Notes under the pieces: generated by a model | The model's input: only the letters and a program-made list of their open reading frames with translations | What the model was told of the DNA's origin: nothing | Databases searched by the model: none | Shown here: one piece after another, positions 1 to 5,824 of the stretch | How the letters are laid out: the number at the start of each line of letters is the position of its first letter | How positions within the stretch are numbered: position 1 is the stretch's first letter | Translations under genes and position numbers: made by a program | Assembly: GCA_946479335.1 (NCBI GenBank) | Contig: CAMLFP010000353.1 | Coordinates: 1 to 5,824 of the forward strand | DNA length: 5,824 nt | Source of the DNA: an uncultured Archangium sp. | Lineage (GTDB): Bacteria > Myxococcota > Myxococcia > Myxococcales > Myxococcaceae | Direction of reading: 5' to 3'

Positions 1-1
1 C

Positions 2-2125
2 TTACGCCTGCGGCGCCGCGCTCTCGGCCTGCTTCTCGGCCAGCGCCGCCTTGCGCGACAGGCGGATCTTGCCGCCGCCGTCGATGGAGATGACCTTCAC
101 CAGCACCTCATCGCCTTCCTTCACGATGTCGGTGACCTTGACCACGCGCTTGTCGGCCAGCTCGGAGATGTGGATGAGGCCGTCGGTGCCCGGGAAGAGC
201 TCCACGAAGGCGCCGAACTCGACGACCTTGCGCACGGTGCCCAGGTACAGCTTGCCGACCTCGGCCTCGCGGGTGAGCGCCTGGATCATCGAGATCGCCG
301 CCTTCACCGCGTCGCCGTCGGCCGACGCGATGTCGACCTTGCCGGTGTCGTCGATGTTAATCGACGCGCCGGTGCGGGCGATGATGTCCTTGATCACCTT
401 GCCGCCGGGGCCGATGACGTTCTTGATGTACTCCGGGCGGATCATGATGCTCGTGATGCGCGGGGCGTACTGCGAGATCTCCTTGCGGGGCTCGGGCAGC
501 GCCTTGAGCATCGTGTCGAGGATCTGGAGGCGGCCGACGCGGGCCTGCTCCATCGCCTTGAGCATGATCGCCGTGGTGATGCCGGTGATCTTGATGTCCA
601 TCTGCACGGCGGTGATGCCCTTCGCGGTGCCACAGACCTTGAAGTCCATGTCGCCGAGGTGATCTTCGTCACCGAGGATGTCGGTGAGGATCGCGACCTT
701 GTCGCCTTCCTTCACCAGGCCCATCGCGATGCCCGCGACCGGCGCCTTGATGGGCACGCCCGCGTCCATCATCGCCATCGTGCCGCCGCACACCGACGCC
801 ATCGACGAGCTGCCGTTCGACTCGAGGATGTCGGAGACGATGCGCACGACGTAGGGGAAGGTGTCCTTCCCCGGGACCATGTTGCGCAGCGCGCGCTCGG
901 CGAGCGCACCGTGGCCGATCTCACGACGGCCGGGGCCGCGCAGCGGCTTGGTCTCGTTCACCGAGAACGGGGGGAAGTTGTAGTGGAGCATGAAGGTGCG
1001 GCTGATCTCGCCGGCCAGCGTCTCGATGCGCTGATCATCTTCACCGGTGCCCAGGGTCGCAGTGACCAGCGACTGCGTCTCGCCGCGCTGGAAGAGCGCC
1101 GAGCCGTGCGTGCGGGGCAGCGGGCCGACCTCCACCGTCACGTCGCGCACCACGTTGTGCGGGCGGCCACCGATGCGGCCTCCGCTGCACGTGAGGTCGC
1201 GCATGTATTCGTACTTGAGGTCTTCGTAGATGGCCTTGACCTGCTTCTCGAGCGCGGGCGTGTACGCGTCGGCGAGCTTCGCCTTCAGCGCGGCCTGCAT
1301 CTCCTTGCTGTTGGCCTTCAAGAAGCCGTAGCGCTCGTGCTTCTCGACGATGGTGTAGCCCTTCTTGATGCCCTCCCACGCCAGCGCCTTGCACTGCTCC
1401 TTGAGCGCGGGGTCGTACTTGGCGAGCGCCTCGAACTCGCGGGTCTTCACGCCGAGCTCGGCGCGCAGCTCCGAGAGCGCCTTGATGATGGGCTGGCAGG
1501 CCGCGTGACCGAAGTCGAGCGCCGCCACCATGTCGGCCTCGGAGATCTCCTCCGCGCCGCCCTCGACCATCACGATGGCCTCCTTCGACGCCGAGACCAC
1601 GAGGTCGATGTCGGACTTCGAACGCTGATCAGCGTTGGGGTTGGCGATGAGGTTGCCCTCGACGCGCGCCACGCGCACGCACGCGATCGGCCCGTTGAAC
1701 GGAATGTCGGAGACGGCGAGCGAGGCCGAGGCCGCGCACAGCGCCAGCACGTCGGGCTCCGCGTGCTTGTCGTAGCTGATGACGCTGATGATGACCTGCG
1801 TGTCGTACGCGTAGCCTTCGGGGAAGAGCGGGCGGCAGCTGCGGTCGACGATGCGGCTGGTCAGCGTCTCCTTCTCGGTGAGCTTGCCCTCACGGCGGAA
1901 ATACCCACCGGGGATACGGCCGGCCGAGAAGAAGTTCTCCTTGTACTCGACGGTCAGCGGGAGGAAATCGACGTCTTTGCGGTCCTTCGCGCTGACCGAG
2001 GTCGCGAGGATCATCGTGTCGCCGTAGCGCACCACCGCCGCGCCGTCGGCCTGCTTGGCCATGCGGCCCGTCTCGATGATGAGATCGCGGTCGCCAACTT
2101 TCACCGTCTTGCGAATCATTGCCAT
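2..2125 (-). CDS. pnp: Polyribonucleotide nucleotidyltransferase (PNPase)
   Basis: This is a phosphorolytic 3'-5' exoribonuclease that degrades RNA to nucleoside diphosphates. In the family it is a cytoplasmic trimer taking part in mRNA turnover. The 707-aa product matches the usual length (about 700-715) and has the full domain order: RNase PH 1 (about 5-145, with [13 protein letters not shown] at 68-80), an alpha-helical linker domain (about 205-300), RNase PH 2 (about 325-525), KH (about 555-615, GPGG loop at 572-575) and S1 (about 623-693). Active-site residues are present: RR at 400-401, H405, SSS at 439-441, D488, D494 and K496 in [12 protein letters not shown]. The ATG at 2125 was chosen because homology starts there and the length fits; a second ATG at 2119 (two codons later) is possible. 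The frame stays open back to a TTG at 2221, but that stretch has no PNPase similarity and covers a hairpin. Shine-Dalgarno is weak (GAGA, about 10 nt upstream). The stop is TAA at 2-4, so the gene is complete. One oddity is RIGGR at 317-321, where RxDGR is usual. Confidence 0.97.
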   Translation of the reverse strand: MAMIRKTVKVGDRDLIIETGRMAKQADGAAVVRYGDTMILATSVSAKDRKDVDFLPLTVEYKENFFSAGRIPGGYFRREGKLTEKETLTSRIVDRSCRPLFPEGYAYDTQVIISVISYDKHAEPDVLALCAASASLAVSDIPFNGPIACVRVARVEGNLIANPNADQRSKSDIDLVVSASKEAIVMVEGGAEEISEADMVAALDFGHAACQPIIKALSELRAELGVKTREFEALAKYDPALKEQCKALAWEGIKKGYTIVEKHERYGFLKANSKEMQAALKAKLADAYTPALEKQVKAIYEDLKYEYMRDLTCSGGRIGGRPHNVVRDVTVEVGPLPRTHGSALFQRGETQSLVTATLGTGEDDQRIETLAGEISRTFMLHYNFPPFSVNETKPLRGPGRREIGHGALAERALRNMVPGKDTFPYVVRIVSDILESNGSSSMASVCGGTMAMMDAGVPIKAPVAGIAMGLVKEGDKVAILTDILGDEDHLGDMDFKVCGTAKGITAVQMDIKITGITTAIMLKAMEQARVGRLQILDTMLKALPEPRKEISQYAPRITSIMIRPEYIKNVIGPGGKVIKDIIARTGASINIDDTGKVDIASADGDAVKAAISMIQALTREAEVGKLYLGTVRKVVEFGAFVELFPGTDGLIHISELADKRVVKVTDIVKEGDEVLVKVISIDGGGKIRLSRKAALAEKQAESAAPQA

Positions 2126-2176
2126 GTGCTTTGTGTCTCGTGTTGTGGGTTGGTCGCCGCAGCTTTGACCCCCTGA

Positions 2177-2209
2177 TCGAGAGCCCCGAACCGCGCTCGG
2201 GGCCTTCGA
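2177..2209 (-). promoter_or_regulatory. Hairpin in the pnp leader
   Basis: On the minus strand, TCGAAGGCCCCGA (2209-2197) pairs with TCGGGGCTCTCGA (2189-2177) around a 7-nt loop. This gives 12 pairs, including one G-U, interrupted by a single A/C mismatch. No U-run follows, so it is not a classical terminator. It ends 51 nt before the pnp ATG. In E. coli a pnp leader stem-loop in a comparable place is cut by RNase III and mediates autogenous repression by PNPase. A similar role here is inference from position and structure only. Confidence 0.5.
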
Positions 2210-2237
2210 ACAAAGAATCAATCTGCGGGCGGTTTTG

Positions 2238-2278
2238 AAACACCGAAGGGGCGTGGATTTCTCCGCCGCCCCTTCAGT
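2238..2278 (-). terminator. Terminator-like hairpin between rpsO and pnp
   Basis: On the minus strand, ACTGAAGGGGCG (2278-2267) pairs along its whole length with CGCCCCTTCGGT (2253-2242), giving 12 pairs with one G-U. Inside the 13-nt loop, GGA-GAAA-TCC can form a further 3-bp stem capped by a GNRA tetraloop. The hairpin starts 11 nt after the rpsO TAA. The following tract is short (G then TTTC), so it is probably a leaky attenuator or an mRNA 3'-end stabiliser/processing site rather than a full stop. Some readthrough would let pnp be transcribed from upstream. A weaker alternative pairing exists between CCGAAG (2288-2283) and CTTCGG (2248-2243). Confidence 0.55.
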
Positions 2279-2289
2279 TTCGCTTCGGC

Positions 2290-2559
2290 TTACTTGCGGA
2301 TGCCGAGGCCGTCGATGAGCTTCTTGTAGCGACTCAGGTTCTTCGACTTGAGGTAGTCGAGCAGGCTGCGGCGCTGGGAGACCAGCTTCAGCAGACCGCG
2401 GCGGCTGTGGAAGTCCTTCTTGTGGGTCTTGAAGTGCTCCGTCAGCTCGGTGATGCGCTCCGACAGCAGCGCCACCTGGACCTCGGGCGAGCCCGTGTCC
2501 TTCTCATGCTGGCGGTACTTCGCGACCAGCTCCGTCTTCTTCTCTGCAGGGACCGTCAT
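2290..2559 (-). CDS. rpsO: 30S ribosomal protein S15
   Basis: S15 is a primary 16S rRNA-binding protein of the 30S platform; it binds the three-way junction of helices 20-22 and nucleates S6/S18 binding. The product is 89 aa, the same length as in E. coli. Hallmarks are [15 protein letters not shown] (22-36), the [19 protein letters not shown] block (46-64) and LLDYLK (66-71). Residues corresponding to the known rRNA contacts (T22, G23, Q28, H42, D49, S52) are all present. The ATG at 2559 is favoured over an in-frame GTG at 2574 because the homology and length fit, and because GGAG lies 9 nt upstream, while the GTG would sit inside the Shine-Dalgarno. The stop is TAA. It is followed by pnp, the conserved partner in many bacteria. 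Expression may be controlled through the leader structure described separately. Confidence 0.98.
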   Translation of the reverse strand: MTVPAEKKTELVAKYRQHEKDTGSPEVQVALLSERITELTEHFKTHKKDFHSRRGLLKLVSQRRSLLDYLKSKNLSRYKKLIDGLGIRK

Positions 2560-2566
2560 GGTGTTT

Positions 2567-2578
2567 CTCTCCACCTCC
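2567..2578 (-). promoter_or_regulatory. rpsO ribosome binding site
   Basis: On the minus strand this reads GGAGGTGGAGAG. The proximal GGAG (2572-2569) is 9 nt from the ATG at 2559; the stronger GGAGG (2578-2574) is 14 nt away, which is longer than ideal. Two overlapping purine tracts settle the start codon. The contrast with the poor site in front of pnp is clear. Confidence 0.75.
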
Positions 2579-2609
2579 GGGTGATTGATCCACCAGACCC
2601 GCGGAGGGG
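2571..2609 (-). promoter_or_regulatory. rpsO: rpsO leader hairpin masking the Shine-Dalgarno
   Basis: On the minus strand, CCCCTCCG (2609-2602) can pair with CGGAGGTGG (2579-2571): eight Watson-Crick pairs with one bulged T at 2573. The stem continues as G2600-C2580 and G2599-C2581 after a bulged C2601. This hides the whole GGAGG and part of the proximal GGAG. In many bacteria S15 represses its own mRNA by binding a leader structure, and these leaders differ widely between phyla. An S15-responsive element here is therefore plausible, but inferred. Confidence 0.42.
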
Positions 2610-2613
2610 TACA

Positions 2614-2697
2614 GGTCAGGTAGCGGCGCGGGCATTACTTGACCGCCCACCTACCGTCAAACGATCAACGCTGTCTGCAACGCCGGGTCAGGTCGCG
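2614..2697. repeat. Pair of near-identical 12-mers flanking the promoter candidate
   Basis: On the plus strand GGTCAGGTaGCG (2614-2625) and GGTCAGGTcGCG (2686-2697) differ at one base. They are directly repeated 72 bp apart (start to start) on either side of the candidate -35 element. They could be protein-binding sites, but chance is possible in GC-rich DNA. Confidence 0.25.
2632..2660 (-). promoter_or_regulatory. Candidate promoter for rpsO-pnp
   Basis: TTGACG (2660-2655, minus strand) matches 5 of 6 bases of the sigma-70 -35 consensus. The -10 element is poor: AGTAAT (2639-2634) matches 4 of 6 but at a 15-bp spacing, while TAATGC (2637-2632) has the ideal 17-bp spacing but matches only 2 of 6. 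Transcription from here would give a leader of roughly 65 nt, just long enough to include the hairpin that masks the rpsO Shine-Dalgarno. Support is limited to motif and position. Confidence 0.33.
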
Positions 2698-2743
2698 CGG
2701 CACAGGGCGCCCCGAGGTGCGAGCAGTTCGCTTCGTTGAGGGA

Positions 2744-3928
2744 TCAGCGCAGCGGCGGCAGCAACACGTAGGTGTCGTCGGGCGCGCGCCGGTAGAAATA
2801 CGAGTCGCGCCAGGGGAACTTGAGGTCGTCGTCGCCAATCAGCCTGGCGTCGACCAGCTCCGTCAACGACACCGGCAGCGCGCCCTTCTCCATGCGGTAC
2901 ACCTCGATGGCCGCCGCGAGCCGCGAGAGCTGCTGCTGGCTGGCCACGCGCTGCACGGCCGGGTCGGTGTAGGTCGTCGCGTTGCCGCGCCCGAGGTTCA
3001 CCGCGCCGAAGTCGATGCGCGTGGCCACGAAGACCAGCGCCGCCACCACCACCACGCTGACCGCGATGCGCCCCAGCACGCCCAGCAGCGCCGACGACTG
3101 CTTCTCGCCGCCGAAGTCGTTGCCGCCCTTGCCCGCCGGCGCGATGCCCTTCGCGTACTCGAGGTTGACGAGGTTGCAGAGCGCCTTGGCCGTCTCGAAC
3201 TCGCCGAGCTGCGAGAGCTCGATGATGCGCTCCACGGTGCGGCCCGAGGCGATGAGGTTGTACGCGCGGCGCTCGTTCTCGCCCACCGACTGGAACTCGC
3301 CCTTGTTGACGGCCTTCTTCTCTTCCTTCGGCTCACCGAAGGCGTCGTCGAGCGCGGAGTCGAAGTCGTCCTTCTTCAGCTCCTCCGGCGGCAGCTCCTT
3401 GAGCTTCTCGAAGGTCATCTGCAGCGAGGTGATGCGCTTGCGCACCACCGGCCACTCGTCGACGCGGCGGAAGCCCTCCATCAGCACCGACTCCGCGCGC
3501 AGCGGCGTCAGCGTGGCGTCGTTCTCGATTTCCTTCTGCTCGAACTCGTAGTTCCCGCTCTTCCACGAGAAGAGCTTGAAGATGGTCTCGCTGGTCTGGA
3601 GCGCGACCATCGCCTTGAACTTCTGCTCGGTCAGCACGCCCTGGCTCACCAGCACGTCGCCCAGGCGCTGCAGGGTGCGCTTCTGCGTCTCGAGCGCGAG
3701 GTCCAGCTGCTGCTCGCTGACCAGCTGCGCGGCGACCAGCATCGAGCCGATGAGGTCCTTGCGGTTGCGGTGCGCGCTCTCGGCCTTGACGATGTTGCCG
3801 TCGCGGAAGGCGACCTGCACCGAGTCGTCTTTGTGCGTCAGCGTCAGCACGCCCGTCTTCTGCTGCTGCCCGATGAGCTGGAGGATGTCGGCGATGCCGA
3901 AGTCCTTCAGCGTGCCCTTGAGTGCCAT
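2744..3928 (-). CDS. DUF4388 (PATAN-type) membrane protein with pseudopilin-like C-terminus
   Basis: The product is 394 aa; its function is unknown. Residues 1-160 form a DUF4388/PATAN-type region: GIADILQLIGQQQKTGVLTL (11-30), then FRDGNIVKAES (41-51), and a stretch at 88-105 (RLGDVLVSQGVLTEQKF) that resembles the GspE/MshE N-terminal fold. A charged Lys/Glu/Asp-rich linker (about 165-210) leads to a winged-helix-like segment (about 217-262, with TVERIIELSQLGEFETAKAL). One transmembrane helix (about 280-303) follows. The outer tail (304-394) has a long amphipathic helix ending VYRMEKGALP and then FPWRDSYFYR...YVLLPP, which recalls the GspG pseudopilin pattern (helix, YxxxxGxYP, DPWGxPYxYR). 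There is no signal peptide, so the N-terminus is probably cytoplasmic and the tail periplasmic. The ATG at 3928 is 3 nt after the upstream TGA, with a weak AAAGG inside the upstream gene, suggesting translational coupling. DUF4388 proteins are abundant in myxobacteria, often with regulatory domains; the domain assignments are by eye. Confidence 0.88.
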   Translation of the reverse strand: MALKGTLKDFGIADILQLIGQQQKTGVLTLTHKDDSVQVAFRDGNIVKAESAHRNRKDLIGSMLVAAQLVSEQQLDLALETQKRTLQRLGDVLVSQGVLTEQKFKAMVALQTSETIFKLFSWKSGNYEFEQKEIENDATLTPLRAESVLMEGFRRVDEWPVVRKRITSLQMTFEKLKELPPEELKKDDFDSALDDAFGEPKEEKKAVNKGEFQSVGENERRAYNLIASGRTVERIIELSQLGEFETAKALCNLVNLEYAKGIAPAGKGGNDFGGEKQSSALLGVLGRIAVSVVVVAALVFVATRIDFGAVNLGRGNATTYTDPAVQRVASQQQLSRLAAAIEVYRMEKGALPVSLTELVDARLIGDDDLKFPWRDSYFYRRAPDDTYVLLPPLR

Positions 3929-3931
3929 GGG

Positions 3932-5824
3932 TCAGGCCGCCTTTCTGCGCAGCGCGACCAGCGAGAGCGGGTAGACGATCACGAAGAGGAGGAGCGCCGG
4001 CAGCAACCGCAGCCCGAGGGGCGCTCCTTCGAAGGGCGCGCGCACCACGCCCGCGCGCAGCAGCGCCGCGACGATGGCCAGCACGAAGAAGAAGCCGAAC
4101 ACCACGCCGCGCACCGTCTGACCCGCGAAGACGTGGCCCATGCCGCTCCACAGCACGCCCAGCACGGTGGTGAAGCGCTCCTTGCCGCTCTCGTAGCGGG
4201 CGATCTCCAGCTGCTTGCGCACCTTCACCGAGGGGGCGACGGCGTTCTTCTTCGCGAAGACGTTCACGCACTGGCTGCACATCGCGCTGCCCGCCGCGAG
4301 GTCGGGGTCGCCGCGCCGGCTCACCGGGCGGCCGCAGCGGTTGCACACCTTCGCCGCGCCCAGCGGCACCGCGAGGAAGCCCAGCGCCACCAGCGCCAGC
4401 GCCACCAGCAGCGGGAAGAACGGCGCCACCGCCGAGGGCACGTCGCCGACCAGCTGCTGCGAGAGCTGGCTGCGCACGCGCTTCGCGGCCACCTCACCGT
4501 CGGCCAGCGCGAGGAGGTCTTTCTGCGTGAGCGGCAGGGTCTTCAAGTACGAGTTGCCGATGATCTCCTTCGGGGTCGGCTCGTCGGCAGCGATGGCCGG
4601 CAGCGACGCGTCGAGCTGCCGCGCGGCGCTCATCGCCTCGTTCGACTTGTCGAGCTCCGTCAGCTTCGCCTCGCCATAGACCTGCACCCGGCGCGCGTAG
4701 ACCCGCGAGAGGTCGTAGAGCCCGACCGCGGTCGGCGCCGACTTGCGCAGCTCCTCGTACAGCGAGAGCGAGTTCTCGAGATCGCCATCGAGGAAGAAGG
4801 CCTTGGCGAGCGCCAGCTTGGCGGGCACGTCGTCGGGGCGCAGCACCAGCGCGCCCTTGAGCTGGGTGATGGCCTGCGCCACGTGGCCGCGGTTCACGTG
4901 GTAGTGGCCCACCACGAAGCGCTCGGGGAAGCCCGCCTTGTCTTCGGCGATCAGCTTCTCGTACTTCTGCACCAGCGGCTCCACGCCGGGGCCGCCGCGC
5001 TCGATGCGGTACAGGTCTTCAGCGGGCGTCTCGGCGAAGGCCGTGCGCTCCACCACCGCCGCCGCGACGAGGGGGATGAAGCCCAGCGCACCGATGAGCA
5101 CCGCCATCACCGCGCGCTCGCGCGACGTCAGGTACATGGTCAGCGCCGCGAACAGGCCCAGCAACGTCGGCGCCACGCCCATGCGGAAGACCAGCGGCAG
5201 CGACAACAGCAGCACCGCGATGGCGCCCGTCTGCCACCGCGCCGCCGCGCGCGGGAAGACGAAGTGGAAGTCGTACAGGAAGTAGCGGAACCGGCGGATG
5301 GCCAACACCAGCAGCACGGCGGCGGCGGTGATGATGAGCGAGAGCAACAGCACCGCGGCGAAGTCCGCCACCAGCGGGCGGAGGTAGCGCGGGTCCCTGA
5401 ACTCCGCGCCGACGCCCCGGGTGAGGGCGTCCATCCACCGGCCGATGCCCGGCAGGTCGGCCTTCATCAGCAACTTCGCGAGGAGGAACCACGTCGCCGG
5501 GAGGTTGGGCGCCAGCTCGGTGGCCGACATGGCGATCTCCACCGCCGCGCCGGAGTCACCGGCGTCTTCCCACGCCTCCGCGGCGCGCAGCAGGCCCACC
5601 GCCCACAGCTCGGCGTCGGTCGACGCGATGAGGTTCCGCGTCTCCAGCAGCTCCTTGCGCGCGGCGAGCTCGGCAGCGGCGTTCTTCGACGCGTTCGCGT
5701 TGGCCCACTTGTTCCACAGCGCGCGGAGGTCGGCGTCGGAGATGGTGCGCACCACGACGGGCGGCGCTTCCTTCTTCTTCGGCAGCTCCGGGGCCGCCTT
5801 CGGCTCCGCGAGGGGCGGCGCGGC
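3932..5824 (-). CDS. TPR / multi-span membrane protein with zinc ribbon (5' end outside window)
   Basis: I do not recognise a named family for the whole protein. The frame is open to the window edge, so the start is missing; a GTG at 5755 is only an internal possibility. The visible 630 residues (numbered from the edge) begin with a Pro/Ala/Lys-rich linker (1-23), pointing to a further N-terminal domain off the window. Next come TPR-like helices (about 30-138), four predicted membrane segments (about 151-176, 200-215, 216-233, 237-259), TPR-like repeats (about 298-372, e.g. AQAITQLKGALVLRPDD), a fifth membrane segment (about 465-490), a zinc ribbon with C494-x2-C497 and C516-x2-C519, a segment VLGVLWSGMGHVFAGQ (554-569) like the small TM2-type 'GxGxxYxGxxxxG' motif, and two last membrane segments (about 574-592 and 604-624). 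The stop TGA (3934-3932) almost abuts the DUF4388 gene. A membrane scaffold or assembly role is a guess from architecture. Confidence 0.85.
   Translation of the reverse strand, partial: AAPPLAEPKAAPELPKKKEAPPVVVRTISDADLRALWNKWANANASKNAAAELAARKELLETRNLIASTDAELWAVGLLRAAEAWEDAGDSGAAVEIAMSATELAPNLPATWFLLAKLLMKADLPGIGRWMDALTRGVGAEFRDPRYLRPLVADFAAVLLLSLIITAAAVLLVLAIRRFRYFLYDFHFVFPRAAARWQTGAIAVLLLSLPLVFRMGVAPTLLGLFAALTMYLTSRERAVMAVLIGALGFIPLVAAAVVERTAFAETPAEDLYRIERGGPGVEPLVQKYEKLIAEDKAGFPERFVVGHYHVNRGHVAQAITQLKGALVLRPDDVPAKLALAKAFFLDGDLENSLSLYEELRKSAPTAVGLYDLSRVYARRVQVYGEAKLTELDKSNEAMSAARQLDASLPAIAADEPTPKEIIGNSYLKTLPLTQKDLLALADGEVAAKRVRSQLSQQLVGDVPSAVAPFFPLLVALALVALGFLAVPLGAAKVCNRCGRPVSRRGDPDLAAGSAMCSQCVNVFAKKNAVAPSVKVRKQLEIARYESGKERFTTVLGVLWSGMGHVFAGQTVRGVVFGFFFVLAIVAALLRAGVVRAPFEGAPLGLRLLPALLLFVIVYPLSLVALRRKAA

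Noticed and set aside
170..2176. A 668-codon open frame on the plus strand opposite pnp
   Set aside because: It is the antisense shadow of a highly conserved gene. The product is very rich in Arg, Asp, His and Ala with no domain pattern, as expected for reverse frames in GC-rich DNA.
2126..2221. N-terminal extension of PNPase from a TTG at 2221
   Set aside because: The added 32 residues do not resemble PNPases, and the stretch holds a strong hairpin better explained as a leader.
2211..2241. A second promoter for pnp in the AT-richer stretch between the two hairpins
   Set aside because: No hexamer pair at 16-18 bp spacing matched well enough; the AT content alone is not evidence.
2407..2739. 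A 110-codon plus-strand frame across rpsO and the gap upstream of it
   Set aside because: Half of it is antisense to rpsO, and the part in the gap has no ribosome binding site or protein-like pattern.
2700..2743. A terminator after the DUF4388 gene
   Set aside because: Only a 4-bp stem (GCGA/TCGC) and the short palindrome GGGCGCCC are present, with no U-run; readthrough or Rho-dependent termination cannot be told apart.
3333..4346. A 337-codon minus-strand frame spanning the end of the TPR gene and the start of the DUF4388 gene
   Set aside because: It overlaps two better-supported genes in another frame, and its product is Arg/Ala/Gly-rich low complexity with no recognisable motif.
5771..5780. 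CTT triplet run near the window edge as a repeat or phase-variable tract
   Set aside because: It is only three units and encodes Lys-Lys-Lys in a charged linker; too short for slippage-based switching.

Overview
The window looks like chromosomal DNA from a GC-rich, delta-type proteobacterium, most likely Myxococcota. This is an inference from three things: the very high GC with strong G/C preference at third codon positions, the DUF4388 (PATAN-type) protein, and the long multi-domain TPR membrane protein. No mobile element, CRISPR array, tRNA or rRNA was seen. All four genes read on the minus strand, so transcription runs from high to low coordinates.

Layout in transcription order: (1) >5824-3932, the 3' part of a large TPR / multi-span membrane / zinc-ribbon protein whose beginning lies outside the window. 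(2) 3928-2744, a DUF4388 protein with a cytoplasmic PATAN region, one transmembrane helix and a small C-terminal domain resembling type II secretion pseudopilins. Its ATG lies 3 nt after the previous stop, so these two form a tight operon. (3) A 184-bp gap with a weak promoter candidate and an RNA hairpin that would occlude the Shine-Dalgarno of the next gene. (4) 2559-2290, rpsO (ribosomal protein S15). (5) A 164-bp gap with two strong hairpins, one terminator-like just after rpsO and one in the pnp leader. (6) 2125-2, pnp (polynucleotide phosphorylase), complete, with its stop codon at the edge of the window.

rpsO-pnp is a classical, widely conserved pair joining a small-subunit ribosomal protein to a 3'-5' exoribonuclease. 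In E. coli both are regulated after transcription: S15 represses its own mRNA, and PNPase represses its own message through an RNase III-cut leader hairpin. The gap structures here sit where such controls would be expected, but their base pairing was found by eye and has not been tested.

The least explained part is the upstream membrane pair. Neither protein can be given a confident function; the domain makeup suggests an envelope-associated scaffold or signalling role. The two housekeeping genes appear intact and ordinary, apart from one notable substitution in PNPase (RIGGR where RxDGR is usual).
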